Positions 6,641 through 13,241 of a stretch of 36,594 bases of DNA are shown here, in pieces; the first letter of the stretch is position 1; every line of letters begins with the position of its first letter. The notes beneath the pieces were generated by a model. That model was not told the DNA's origin. It saw only the letters and a program-made list of their open reading frames with translations, and ran no database searches. The translations under genes and the position numbers were made by a program. This DNA comes from Nanobdellota archaeon (GTDB taxonomy: Archaea; Nanobdellota; Nanobdellia; UBA10117; ARS21), in contig JAAZWY010000002.1 in the NCBI GenBank assembly GCA_014240455.1, positions 38,209-74,802 of the forward strand, read 5' to 3'.

Positions 6641-7042
6641 ATGAGTTTAATGGTTGCTATTTTGGTGGTTATGGGAATACTTACTTTGATTGTATCTTTA
6701 GCTAGCGTTGGAATTGTTTCAAAACAGCCAGACCGGAGATTGTGGAGATATATGGACTCACGAGGTTTAATTAAATTCGAGAACTACAATATTATGACTA
6801 CTGTTGAGTATGTTCGACTTCGAGAAGATGCTATGAAAAAGGGTAGAACTTGGAGTAATATTGTTGAGGGTGTTGCAGTTATTGGAACTGCCGAATCTGC
6901 GCGCAATAAAGTTAAGTTCTTAGGTAAGAATTCTAGACTTCTTTGGAGAGGATTACATTCCCGTAAGTTTGAAGGACGAAGAATCATGCTTGCTGAGGCT
7001 GAGAAGATTATTTCTGAAGAAAAAGGTAAACGGCATAATTAG
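6641..7042 (+). CDS. Membrane-anchored protein, unknown cytosolic domain
   Basis: There are 133 residues from ATG 6641. I chose this over an in-frame start at 6626 because ATAAATAAAG (6611-6620) is centred 26 nt before it. Residues 3-24 form one TM helix. The rest is soluble and basic: RRLWRYMDSRGLIKFENYNI, then a helical stretch ending in EEKGKRHN. No family was recognised. Confidence 0.65.
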   Translation: MSLMVAILVVMGILTLIVSLASVGIVSKQPDRRLWRYMDSRGLIKFENYNIMTTVEYVRLREDAMKKGRTWSNIVEGVAVIGTAESARNKVKFLGKNSRLLWRGLHSRKFEGRRIMLAEAEKIISEEKGKRHN

Positions 7043-7064
7043 GCCTTTCGGCACCTTTTTAAAT
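7043..7064 (+). promoter_or_regulatory. Weak hairpin running into a T-rich TATA box
   Basis: GGCC-TTTC-GGC followed by CTTTTTAAAT lies directly after the stop of the upstream gene. The T-run is centred ~26 nt before ATG 7086, so it may serve as both terminator and promoter. The stem is short and imperfect. Confidence 0.4.
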
Positions 7065-7085
7065 TAAATTTAAGAATTTTGGATT

Positions 7086-7253
7086 ATGGTAAAGCAAGAG
7101 AATGGCTACCACGTATGCGATGTCTGTAAATACAGATACGCAGATAATGAGCATGCTTTGACATGTGAAGATAACTGTAGAGCGGGAACTTTTGACCCTG
7201 AATTGGAATCTTATGGAATTCCTCCGGGTGAAGAAGCAGTTGCACAGGAATAG
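7086..7253 (+). CDS. 55-aa small zinc-finger-like protein
   Basis: ATG 7086 to TAG 7251-7253. The sequence YHVCDVCKYRYADNEHA then LTCEDNC gives four cysteines (C11, C14, C27, C31) plus a His, a treble-clef or ribbon-like spacing. The C-terminus is acidic. Function is unknown. It is one of several small Cys-rich proteins in this zone. Confidence 0.7.
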   Translation: MVKQENGYHVCDVCKYRYADNEHALTCEDNCRAGTFDPELESYGIPPGEEAVAQE

Positions 7254-7264
7254 TTTTTTAAATT
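7254..7264 (+). promoter_or_regulatory. TATA box deciding the 7283 start
   Basis: TTTTTTAAATT is centred ~24 nt before ATG 7283 but only ~18 nt before the ATG at 7277. The second ATG is therefore preferred. Confidence 0.5.
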
Positions 7265-7282
7265 CTCGTACCTAGAATGGTT

Positions 7283-7636
7283 ATGGCTAAAGCTAAGAAT
7301 GAAACAAGATTGAGACCTCGATATAGTTCTCTTATATTAGTATTAGTTATTGTACTGGGCTTCTTCTTATTTGAAGCAAATTCTTACAATTCTGATGCTA
7401 CCGGATTTCATGTAATAAATCCTCTTGCAAATCCTACTGAGATTTTTATATTTGAGCGGTCTGTTGATCTTGTTAAAGTTGATGCAGTGACTTGGATCCC
7501 TGATCAAAAATACACAGTAGATGAACACCGTTATTGTATTGCTGATTGTCAGGCCTTTGCAAATGAAAATGGGTTCGAAGTTATTCGATCACACTCTCGC
7601 ACTTGGGGAGAGTGTCTTTGTGAGGTTGCGCTTTGA
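7283..7636 (+). CDS. Membrane-anchored extracytoplasmic Cys protein
   Basis: The protein has 117 residues. A basic N-terminus (KAKNETRLRPRY) precedes a TM/signal anchor at roughly 14-31. The rest should lie outside the cell. Its last third holds four Cys in YCIADCQAFANENGF and TWGECLCE, a spacing suggestive of disulfides and loosely like apple/WSC-type modules, though I cannot assign it. Its stop overlaps a TTG that could start the next gene. Confidence 0.65.
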   Translation: MAKAKNETRLRPRYSSLILVLVIVLGFFLFEANSYNSDATGFHVINPLANPTEIFIFERSVDLVKVDAVTWIPDQKYTVDEHRYCIADCQAFANENGFEVIRSHSRTWGECLCEVAL

Positions 7637-7650
7637 GAAAACCTAAATCT

Positions 7651-8037
7651 ATGAGTGAACTTGTTTATCATACTCGTAGAAAGGATGAGTTCGGAACTGT
7701 TCGAGTTTGGGTTTTCAAGGAGAATTGTACTGAATGTGGCAAGGTTAAGATGGGAAAACCTGTTAATCCTAAAACTGGGAAAGTTAAATCACGATCAAAA
7801 GAATATGTTTGTTCTGAATGCGACCATAGTGTTGAGAAAGAAGCATATGAGGATTCATTGACTGCAAGTATTGAATATACTTGTCCTGAAGGTCATTCTG
7901 GTGAAATTGAAATTCCTTTTGAGCGGAGAAAGCTTACTATTAAAAATTTGAATACTGGGAAAAATAAAAGAAAACCGGGCGTTTCATTTAATTGTAAAAC
8001 TTGTGATTTTGAAATTAAAGTTGTTAAGTTGAAGTAG
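7651..8037 (+). CDS. Multi-zinc-ribbon protein
   Basis: There are 128 residues from ATG 7651. A TTG at 7633 that overlaps the previous stop codon is an alternative and would add six residues. Four Cys/His knuckles occur: NCTECGK, VCSECDH, YTCPEGHSG and FNCKTCDF, enough for two zinc ribbons. The opening MSELVYHTRRKDEFGTVRVW looks conserved and resembles archaeal hypothetical zinc-ribbon proteins. It is likely to bind RNA or protein, but no precise role can be given. Confidence 0.8.
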   Translation: MSELVYHTRRKDEFGTVRVWVFKENCTECGKVKMGKPVNPKTGKVKSRSKEYVCSECDHSVEKEAYEDSLTASIEYTCPEGHSGEIEIPFERRKLTIKNLNTGKNKRKPGVSFNCKTCDFEIKVVKLK

Positions 8038-8169
8038 AATCTTCAATGCGTTTTTATTACCGTTCTTGGCTTCGTCTTTCCAATATTTGACAAGACGCTG
8101 TTCCGTTTTCTCTGTATTATAGTTGTCCTTTATCTTCATTTCTTCTCCGAGGAGAGACATGAAACACAC
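7984..8169 (-). CDS. Doubtful small ORF convergent with the zinc-ribbon gene
   Basis: It encodes up to 61 residues from GTG 8169, or 51 from an ATG at 8139 preceded by GGAG. It overlaps the conserved 3' end of the zinc-ribbon gene by 54 nt. In its favour are an ATATAAA box ~27 nt before the GTG and a charged, protein-like middle (NTEKTEQRLVKYWKDEAKNG). Against it are the overlap and the lack of any recognised family. It fills an otherwise gene-free 207-nt gap. Confidence 0.3.
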   Translation of the reverse strand: MCFMSLLGEEMKIKDNYNTEKTEQRLVKYWKDEAKNGNKNALKILLQLNNFNFKITSFTIK

Positions 8170-8244
8170 TAAGATATTGACACATGTCTTACTTTATATC
8201 AATATCCACTTTAATACACTCCATTATAGAAACCAGTTAAGGAA

Positions 8245-8318
8245 TGCTCGAGAAGAGATTTGAACTCTTGACCTCTGCATTACCAATGCAGCGCTCTACC
8301 ATACTGAGCTACCCAAGC
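8245..8318 (-). tRNA. tRNA-Thr (anticodon GGU)
   Basis: Read on the minus strand: acceptor GCTTGGG/CTCGAGC with two G-T wobbles, anticodon arm CTGCA-TTGGTAA-TGCAG (GGU), T arm AAGAG-TTCAAAT-CTCTT, discriminator A. Confidence 0.95.
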
Positions 8319-8416
8319 ATGAGTTCTGGTGTTTTGGTTTGTTTTTAAGAATTGTTATTTCATAATTTATCGACATATTTTTAAACCGTATAGTCAATCA
8401 GATATTTACAGACTGC

Positions 8417-8491
8417 GGGCCTGTAGCTCAGTCTGGTTAGAGCACGAGGCTTTTAACCTCGGTGTCGCGGGTTCAAATCCTGTCAGGCCCG
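8417..8491 (+). tRNA. tRNA-Lys (anticodon UUU)
   Basis: Acceptor GGGCCTG/CAGGCCC, anticodon arm CGAGG-CTTTTAA-CCTCG (UUU), T arm GCGGG-TTCAAAT-CCTGT, discriminator G8491. TTTTTAAA lies about 35-40 nt upstream. Its wobble U is an expected Elp3 substrate. Confidence 0.96.
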
Positions 8492-8529
8492 TATAATAAT
8501 TATTTTAAGCTTGTATTTTTTATTTCTTT

Positions 8530-9300
8530 ATGCGAGATAAGTTTCTTGATGTTGTTAGATTGATGAAGTTTCATAAGAAACGTGATAAGTTTTCTTTGAA
8601 TTTTTTGAAGAACTATTTATCGGTTGAATATTATCGAAAGGTTTCTCGGAGAGTTAAGCAAGGAAAATCTTCTGTTGAAATTAAACGAATGGGTTATTCT
8701 TTTTTGATATCTGGTCGAGATTTATTACCGCGCATTTATTCTTCAGGGAAGCTTGACAAGAAGTTTAACAAATTAGTTGAGAAGGAATTCTACGCTGAGA
8801 AGTATAAGCAGTTTTCAGGAAATTCTTGGTTAGTGCTACCTGAATTTATTGGTCCTAATGTTCTTGTTGAAAAGAGAATTAAATCCTTGTTGGCGTTGGT
8901 TTTATTTGCTCCAGATTTCAAGTTGAATATTATTGATGATTCTGGAGATGTTAAACCTTTAGTAAATTTTGTAAAGAGTCTTGGCTCAGTTAGGGCCAAG
9001 ACTTCTAAGAAAACTATCAAGCGTAGCGATCTAAATATTATTGAGAAAAATGTTCGATTGGGAAAGTTTAGGGATATTGCAAATCGTGCTGGGAAAAAAG
9101 TTAAAATTGGTGAGGGCGATAAGTTATTCTTGAAAAGATATATTCGTGATGCTCGTAAAATTAAGGTTGAAATCTCTGATAAACTTTTGAAAGAGGTATC
9201 TTCTGATTTGATTCCGTTAGTTAAGGCTTCAGCACAGATGGAACTGAGAAAAGAAGTTAGTTTAGTTGATGTTGAAAGAATTAGAGAATTGAAATTATGA
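8530..9300 (+). CDS. MCM-like protein lacking the ATPase motifs
   Basis: The protein has 256 residues. Residues 106-127 (FIGPNVLVEKRIKSLLALVLFA) align by eye with the MCM segment that precedes Walker A (usually I-A-P-S-I-Y-G-x-x-x-V-K-x-A-L...L-F-G). Residues 199-256 (LFLKRYIRDARKIKVEISDK..., VKASAQMELRKEVSLVDVER) match the MCM C-terminal lid. Where Walker A should be there is NIIDDSGDVKPL, with no GxxGxGK[ST], and no Walker B or arginine finger is visible. It is much shorter than a 650-700 aa MCM. Likely a non-catalytic MCM relative or a degenerate duplicate. It starts at a leaderless TATA spacing. Confidence 0.6.
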   Translation: MRDKFLDVVRLMKFHKKRDKFSLNFLKNYLSVEYYRKVSRRVKQGKSSVEIKRMGYSFLISGRDLLPRIYSSGKLDKKFNKLVEKEFYAEKYKQFSGNSWLVLPEFIGPNVLVEKRIKSLLALVLFAPDFKLNIIDDSGDVKPLVNFVKSLGSVRAKTSKKTIKRSDLNIIEKNVRLGKFRDIANRAGKKVKIGEGDKLFLKRYIRDARKIKVEISDKLLKEVSSDLIPLVKASAQMELRKEVSLVDVERIRELKL

Positions 9301-9347
9301 TTAAGTAAAGCTTTTATTTTATTGGATTGGATTGGAGAACTAATGTT

Positions 9348-9719
9348 ATGAGTAATGAATTGATTAGTGAAGTGCGTTATGTTGATATACGTAGGCGAGC
9401 TTATTGGAAAAAGTCAGTAAGACGGTATCAGGAAGAACAAAGTCTGGAAGATGCTTTTATGGATGAAGAAGAATTTACTAGATTGGAACATATAGTTACT
9501 TCTAGAAAAAATGTTCTTTCTGCAGTTCAAGATTTGGCAAATCACGGATTCATTAGTGTTCCGAGTAAAATAAATATGCGTAGAGACTATTTTAGGGCAA
9601 AAGATACTTTGACTGCTGCAGGAATTCTTACTAACGGTCGTTCTACAAGGCTATCTGACAAAGGTCGGACTTTTTTATTGGAATATGGGCGGAGAAATTA
9701 TGATTCTGTCGAGGCATAA
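9348..9719 (+). CDS. Small HTH-like protein, unknown
   Basis: There are 123 residues from ATG 9348. A start seven codons upstream would overlap the promoter-like TTTTATT. The C-terminal half reads like a winged helix: NVLSAVQDLANHGFISVPSK, FRAKDTLTAAGILTNGRS, LSDKGRTFLLEYGR, the last being typical of a wing followed by a helix. The N-terminal ~50 residues are charged. A role as a DNA-binding regulator is plausible but unproven. Confidence 0.65.
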   Translation: MSNELISEVRYVDIRRRAYWKKSVRRYQEEQSLEDAFMDEEEFTRLEHIVTSRKNVLSAVQDLANHGFISVPSKINMRRDYFRAKDTLTAAGILTNGRSTRLSDKGRTFLLEYGRRNYDSVEA

Positions 9720-9722
9720 GTG

Positions 9723-9753
9723 TTTTATAGAATATTAGTATTTGTTAATTATG
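9723..9753 (+). promoter_or_regulatory. Duplicated promoter-start module, copy 1
   Basis: The 31 bases from TTTTATA to ATG match 9976-10006 at 27 positions. The TATA-to-ATG distance is identical, predicting leaderless mRNAs with the same start geometry. Confidence 0.75.
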
Positions 9754-9969
9754 GCTTTGAGTATTGAAGCAATTATCTTTTACTTCTTGGTTATAGATAG
9801 TGTTGCTGGAAACCTAATTGTTTGGTTTTCTCCGAAACTTTTGAAATGGTATACGAATACTTGGAAGAAATTCTCTAGAGAATTTCCTGCAACTAAAGGC
9901 TGGATGGCTTTCTATCTTATACTGGTACTCTGGATTGGATATAGCTTGAATCGTTTAGGAATTGTGTAG
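9751..9969 (+). CDS. Small 2-TM membrane protein
   Basis: There are 72 residues from ATG 9751. Hydrophobic helices lie at about 5-27 and 49-69, joined by a basic loop (KLLKWYTNTWKKFSREF). No family was recognised. The promoter is a near copy of that of the next gene. Confidence 0.6.
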   Translation: MALSIEAIIFYFLVIDSVAGNLIVWFSPKLLKWYTNTWKKFSREFPATKGWMAFYLILVLWIGYSLNRLGIV

Positions 9970-9975
9970 AAAAGA

Positions 9976-10006
9976 TTTTATACAATATTCGTATTTGTTA
10001 TCTATG
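9976..10006 (+). promoter_or_regulatory. Duplicated promoter-start module, copy 2
   Basis: It is the near copy of 9723-9753 in front of ATG 10004. Confidence 0.75.
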
Positions 10007-10201
10007 GTAATATCACAAGTTAAAGCTGAAAAGGCTGCATTAGAGTTAGGTCTTGGTGATGATTTTATTAAGTGGTTAAACAATAAATTGTCCTATCGGA
10101 TCTTTATGGGTCGAATAACTGCTAAGCGTAAACGTGGCAGTCAAACAATTCAAAGACAAAGAGCTAATGAATTGGAAGAATTTGTAACAAATAAAAGATA
10201 A
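10004..10201 (+). CDS. 65-aa basic orphan protein
   Basis: From ATG 10004, chosen for its TATA spacing, it encodes a soluble basic protein (SYRIFMGRITAKRKRGSQTI) that could bind nucleic acid. No family was recognised. The next gene's GTG follows its stop after one base, so the two are probably co-translated. Confidence 0.6.
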   Translation: MVISQVKAEKAALELGLGDDFIKWLNNKLSYRIFMGRITAKRKRGSQTIQRQRANELEEFVTNKR

Positions 10202-10202
10202 T

Positions 10203-10436
10203 GTGGCAACATATCGTGAATGTAAAGATGCATTGGTTAAACTTAGAGATAGTTTTGTAGCTTCTAAGTCTGTAGCAGAAAGACAGGCACTTCTTAATAC
10301 TGCAATTTCTGATCCTGATTTGAAAGATTGTAAGGCTCTTCAGCGATGGGTGGCTTGGGCATTTGAAAATATTGATTGGAAACTTGTAAAGAAACAAAAA
10401 AAGCGTTCTGGATTTTTTTCAATATTTAAAGAATGA
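10203..10436 (+). CDS. 77-aa orphan protein, GTG start
   Basis: It begins at GTG one base after the previous TAA. It has 77 residues, helical with an aromatic-rich middle (LQRWVAWAFENIDWKLVKK) and a basic end. No family was recognised. It ends two bases before the 3' end of the opposing tRNA-Thr(UGU). Confidence 0.6.
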   Translation: MATYRECKDALVKLRDSFVASKSVAERQALLNTAISDPDLKDCKALQRWVAWAFENIDWKLVKKQKKRSGFFSIFKE

Positions 10437-10437
10437 A

Positions 10438-10511
10438 TGCACCCAGAGGGATTTGAACCCGCGGCCCCCTGCTTACAAGGCAGGTGCTCTACCAGACTGA
10501 GCTATGGATGC
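10438..10511 (-). tRNA. tRNA-Thr (anticodon UGU)
   Basis: Acceptor GCATCCA/TGGGTGC, anticodon arm CCTGC-CTTGTAA-GCAGG (UGU), T arm GCGGG-TTCAAAT-CCCTC, discriminator A. It is the second threonine isoacceptor in the window. Confidence 0.95.
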
Positions 10512-10554
10512 ATGAAGTTTGGTTTTGTTTTTGCTTTTTAAGAGTTTCGCAAAG

Positions 10555-10628
10555 TGGCGAGAGGGGGATTTGAACCCCCGACTTTCCGCTCATGAAACGG
10601 ACGCTCTGCCATACTGAGCTACCTCGCC
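10555..10628 (-). tRNA. tRNA with CAU anticodon (Met elongator, or Ile2)
   Basis: Acceptor GGCGAGG/TCTCGCC, anticodon arm TCCGT-TTCATGA-GCGGA (CAU), T arm GGGGG-TTCAAAT-CCCCC, discriminator A. The anticodon stem lacks the three G-C pairs of initiators, so it is an elongator Met or an Ile(CAU) whose C34 would be modified. Sequence alone does not decide. Confidence 0.93.
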
Positions 10629-10681
10629 AATTTATCTCCCTCATTTGAGTTTATAAATATAACGCTTCAAGTAGGATAGCC

Positions 10682-10689
10682 TTATATAA
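10682..10689 (+). promoter_or_regulatory. TATA box of the sod gene
   Basis: TTATATAA is centred about 24 nt before ATG 10710, which gives a leaderless mRNA. Confidence 0.65.
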
Positions 10690-10709
10690 TTATTTCAGCT
10701 AAGGTTAGA

Positions 10710-11306
10710 ATGGTAAAACAGATTAAATTGAATTATGCTCTTGGAGATTTAGAACCGTATATTGACAAAGAAACAATGAATATACATTATAATAAACATC
10801 ATGCTGCTTATACTAATAAGACTACTGTGATTTTGGATGAATTGAAAATTCGTAGTAATAATCCAAAAGTTGTATTCAAACGAGCATCTAAGAATGCGAG
10901 TCTTAGAAACAATGGTGGTGGCTGGTGGAATCACAATTTCTTTTTTGAAGCCTTGAATAAACCTGCTTCAAATAAAATTTCAGCTGAATTTGAAGAGGTT
11001 ATTTCTGAAAACTTTGGATCGTATGATAAATTTGTTGAGGAATTTTCAAACGCAGCTGCAACTCAGTTTGGCTCCGGCTGGGCTTGGCTCGGAAAGAAAA
11101 AAGATGGTTCTTTAGAGATTTATTCTACTTCAAACCAGGACAATTGTTTCATGGATGTAAATAAAATCTCCTCTATTCCAATTTTATGTTTAGATGTTTG
11201 GGAACATGCATATTATTTGAAGTATCAGAATCGTCGACCAGAATATGTTAAGAACTTCTACAACGTAATTGATTGGTCTGTTGTTGAGGAACGATATAAT
11301 GCATAA
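10710..11306 (+). CDS. sod: Fe/Mn superoxide dismutase
   Basis: The 198-residue protein converts superoxide to H2O2 and O2. Metal ligands are H26 (in MNIHYNKHHAAY), H75 (NHNFF), D162 and H166 (LDVWEHAYY). The closing YQNRRPEYVKNFYNVIDW is the family signature. Metal choice (Fe or Mn) cannot be settled from sequence. Its last eight bases overlap the start of a 34-aa Cys-rich ORF, which suggests translational coupling and a shared transcript. Together with the CDGSH protein and the nitroreductase it implies exposure to oxygen. Confidence 0.95.
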   Translation: MVKQIKLNYALGDLEPYIDKETMNIHYNKHHAAYTNKTTVILDELKIRSNNPKVVFKRASKNASLRNNGGGWWNHNFFFEALNKPASNKISAEFEEVISENFGSYDKFVEEFSNAAATQFGSGWAWLGKKKDGSLEIYSTSNQDNCFMDVNKISSIPILCLDVWEHAYYLKYQNRRPEYVKNFYNVIDWSVVEERYNA

Positions 11307-11403
11307 GAAATGTTTGATTTGTGGTTGTGGAGATCATAAAGTAATTGGTTGTTCAAAGCACAAAGCTAAGAACTGTGGTTGTTTTAAGAAGTCAAAGAAA
11401 TAG
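11299..11403 (+). CDS. 34-aa Cys-rich microprotein overlapping sod
   Basis: ATG 11299 lies inside the last sod codons and the ORF ends at TAG 11401-11403. The 34 residues include six Cys (5, 8, 10, 18, 26, 28) and three His, with CLICGCGDHK, GCSKHK and NCGCF. The remainder is mostly Lys. CxxCxC and CxC pairs are metallothionein- or zinc-knuckle-like. Placement after sod suggests metal handling for the enzyme, but that is inference. It could instead be a small zinc finger. Confidence 0.65.
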   Translation: MHKKCLICGCGDHKVIGCSKHKAKNCGCFKKSKK

Positions 11404-11433
11404 TTTTTTATACTCGGAATTGGGGTCAAAATT

Positions 11434-11841
11434 ATGGTAAGAGATTGGAAAGATAGTTATTTCTCAGTTGATGAGCGAGAGCTAGAAATTATTGACTTTA
11501 ATCCCTTAGAAGACAGATTACCTGATGGATTAATGGAGTTTGAATCAGGCCTATATGGTGCTTGGCCAATTTATGATAATAGTAATATTACTTGGGATTT
11601 TGAACCTGTATCTGGTGAAACAAATGTTATGCCTATGGAACTTGAGGATATAGATGCATTTGATTTTAGATTGTGGTTGGATAATAAACCGGAGAAATAT
11701 CGGATCGGTATCTTGTCAAGATGTGGTGATGATGTTTATTTATTCATGAGTATGCCTCTTGAAGCTAATGGAGGAGTTTATACTTCTGCAGAACATATAA
11801 ATCAATTTCTTAATATGTCTAGACAATTAAACTCTGTCTAA
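11434..11841 (+). CDS. 135-aa acidic orphan protein
   Basis: TTTTATA at 11406-11412 is 25 nt before ATG 11434. The protein is acidic and soluble with many Asp/Glu and aromatic residues (LPDGLMEFESGLYGAWPIYD), and a final helix HINQFLNMSRQLN. No TM segment, no catalytic motif and no family were recognised. Confidence 0.65.
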   Translation: MVRDWKDSYFSVDERELEIIDFNPLEDRLPDGLMEFESGLYGAWPIYDNSNITWDFEPVSGETNVMPMELEDIDAFDFRLWLDNKPEKYRIGILSRCGDDVYLFMSMPLEANGGVYTSAEHINQFLNMSRQLNSV

Positions 11842-11875
11842 ATAAAGCTTATATATTTCTGAGCATAGTGTTACT

Positions 11876-12151
11876 ATGGTACATAACCTTAGAAAATTAG
11901 TTACTCAAATTAATGAGGATTTTGATAAATATAGAAGCTTGGCTGATCCTGGTCGGAAGTTGACATTCAAAGGTCAGCTTTCTGGAAAGATTCAAGAAGC
12001 TAGACGAATGGTTGCAGATATTCAGACTCGAGGTGGTGGAATTCCTGAGAAGTTTGGTGATTTGATTTCTACGAGCGAAATTAAAGAAATAAATGCTAAA
12101 TTGAATTCTGTTGAAAATAGTTTGAAGAAGGATAAATTAGGTAGGCAATGA
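11876..12151 (+). CDS. 91-aa helical orphan protein
   Basis: CTTATATAT (11848-11856) lies ~24 nt before ATG 11876. The protein is helical and charged, with a Gly-rich turn (QTRGGGIPEKFGDLIS) between two helices. It overlaps the next gene by ATGA, so the two form a co-translated pair. No family was recognised. Confidence 0.65.
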   Translation: MVHNLRKLVTQINEDFDKYRSLADPGRKLTFKGQLSGKIQEARRMVADIQTRGGGIPEKFGDLISTSEIKEINAKLNSVENSLKKDKLGRQ

Positions 12152-12474
12152 GTCAAATAATACAGGAAACTGAGATTGTTAAAGATAGTATGAGGGTAAA
12201 AAATCTAAATACTTTATTTAACCAACTTGGATCAAAAGAGTTTTACGGATTCAAATTTAATCGTGTTACTGACGATCGAGAATTCGAGAGTGTTGAGGTT
12301 AAGCCTATTTCTGAATTTAAAGCAAAGAATGCAGAAGATTTGATTTCTAAAATGGAAGATACGGATTTTACATATTTTGGGACGATGGATCAAATCAAAA
12401 ACAAGTATCGATTGAGAGTTTACAATATTGTTAATCGTATAGAATTAATTGAATTCTTTAAACAACTAGTTTAA
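12148..12474 (+). CDS. 108-aa orphan protein, partner of the 91-aa gene
   Basis: It starts inside the stop of the preceding gene (ATGA) and ends with TAA directly before the 3' end of tRNA-Ala on the other strand. It is a soluble alpha/beta mix (GSKEFYGFKFNRVTDDREFE, LRVYNIVNRIELIEFFKQL). No family was recognised. Two-gene coupling and small size are compatible with a toxin-antitoxin-like pair, but no known fold is apparent. Confidence 0.6.
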   Translation: MSQIIQETEIVKDSMRVKNLNTLFNQLGSKEFYGFKFNRVTDDREFESVEVKPISEFKAKNAEDLISKMEDTDFTYFGTMDQIKNKYRLRVYNIVNRIELIEFFKQLV

Positions 12475-12549
12475 TGGACGGGCCGAGATTCGAACTCGGG
12501 GCCTCTCCGCTGCCAGCGAAGCGCTCTGACCGGACTGAGCTAACCGCCC
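12475..12549 (-). tRNA. tRNA-Ala (anticodon GGC)
   Basis: Acceptor GGGCGGT/CCCGTCC with one wobble (3-70) and a T-C mismatch at 7-66, anticodon arm CTTCG-CTGGCAG-CGGAG (GGC), T arm CCGAG-TTCGAAT-CTCGG, discriminator A. Note that the wobble sits at 3-70, the position of the alanine G3-U70 identity pair. Confidence 0.93.
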
Positions 12550-12622
12550 TTGAATTCCGGTTTAATTTTTAGTTTAAGAAGTTTTTGATAAAGTTTAAAT
12601 TGTTTGACTGCTTCGTAAAATT

Positions 12623-12811
12623 ATGAAAGCAAAACAATTAATGCGATTAAACGCCGCACTGTTTACACTTGTATTTGTGCTACACGGATTAAGAATATTA
12701 AATGGTTGGGAAGCGAACGTTTCAACTTGGGCAGTTCCAATGTGGTTGAGCTGGGTTGTAGTGGTTCTTGTAGGATATTTAGGTTGGAATAATTGTAATT
12801 TAAGTAAATAA
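12623..12811 (+). CDS. 62-aa small 2-TM membrane protein
   Basis: Starts at ATG 12623. Two hydrophobic helices, about 9-27 and 38-56, are linked by RILNGWEANVSTWAVPMWLS. The opening MKAKQLMRLNAALF and the W-x-V-P-x-W-L-S centre resemble a widespread family of tiny prokaryotic membrane proteins of unknown function. It ends just before tRNA-Val on the other strand. Confidence 0.7.
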   Translation: MKAKQLMRLNAALFTLVFVLHGLRILNGWEANVSTWAVPMWLSWVVVVLVGYLGWNNCNLSK

Positions 12812-12812
12812 G

Positions 12813-12887
12813 TGGCCCGACCAAGATTCGAACTTGGGATCTTCCCCACGTCAAGGGGACGTCATAACCAGGCTAGACCATCGGACC
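12813..12887 (-). tRNA. tRNA-Val (anticodon GAC)
   Basis: Acceptor GGTCCGA/TCGGGCC, anticodon arm TCCCC-TTGACGT-GGGGA (GAC), T arm CCAAG-TTCGAAT-CTTGG, discriminator A. Its first base directly follows the TAA of the S10 gene on the same strand, so it is probably processed from the S10 transcript. Confidence 0.95.
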
Positions 12888-13196
12888 TTATTCTAGAAGT
12901 TGAATTTCTAAGTTAATATCACTTGGAATTGGTACTCTAAGAACTAAGTGTAATGCTCTTTCATCAGCTGCAAGATCAATCATTCTCTTGTGGATTCTCA
13001 TTTCGTAGTTTTCCCAAGAAGCTTTACCTTCTCCTTGTGGAGATTTTCTTACAGGTACTTTAAGAGTTTTAGTTGGAATCATAATTGGACCTGCGAATTT
13101 TGTTTTTGTTTTTGTTGCAATATCCTTGATTTGATTGATAACTTCGTTTAGTTGATTCAAATCAGTTCCGTACAGTTTTATTCTCGCTGTTGGCAT
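12888..13196 (-). CDS. rpsJ: Ribosomal protein uS10
   Basis: The 102 residues cover the whole small-subunit protein: ARIKLYGTDLNQLNEVINQI at the start, the GPIMIPTKTLKVPVRKSPQGEG loop, and YEMRIHKRMIDL. It belongs to the head of the 30S subunit. In many archaea S10 follows EF-1alpha, and here adenylate kinase is inserted between them. TTTTAAAA at 13220-13227 gives leaderless spacing. No spacer separates its stop codon from tRNA-Val. Confidence 0.97.
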   Translation of the reverse strand: MPTARIKLYGTDLNQLNEVINQIKDIATKTKTKFAGPIMIPTKTLKVPVRKSPQGEGKASWENYEMRIHKRMIDLAADERALHLVLRVPIPSDINLEIQLLE

Positions 13197-13241
13197 TGTA
13201 CAATGATTTGAGTATGTTGTTTTAAAAGAGTTTTGGTTGAC

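Noticed and set aside
11876-12474. Toxin-antitoxin pair
   Set aside because: Gene overlap and size fit, but neither protein shows a known toxin or antitoxin fold. Kept as orphan genes.
12595-12854. Minus-strand ORFs overlapping tRNA-Val and the small membrane gene
   Set aside because: They read through the tRNA and are antisense to a better small membrane protein ORF.
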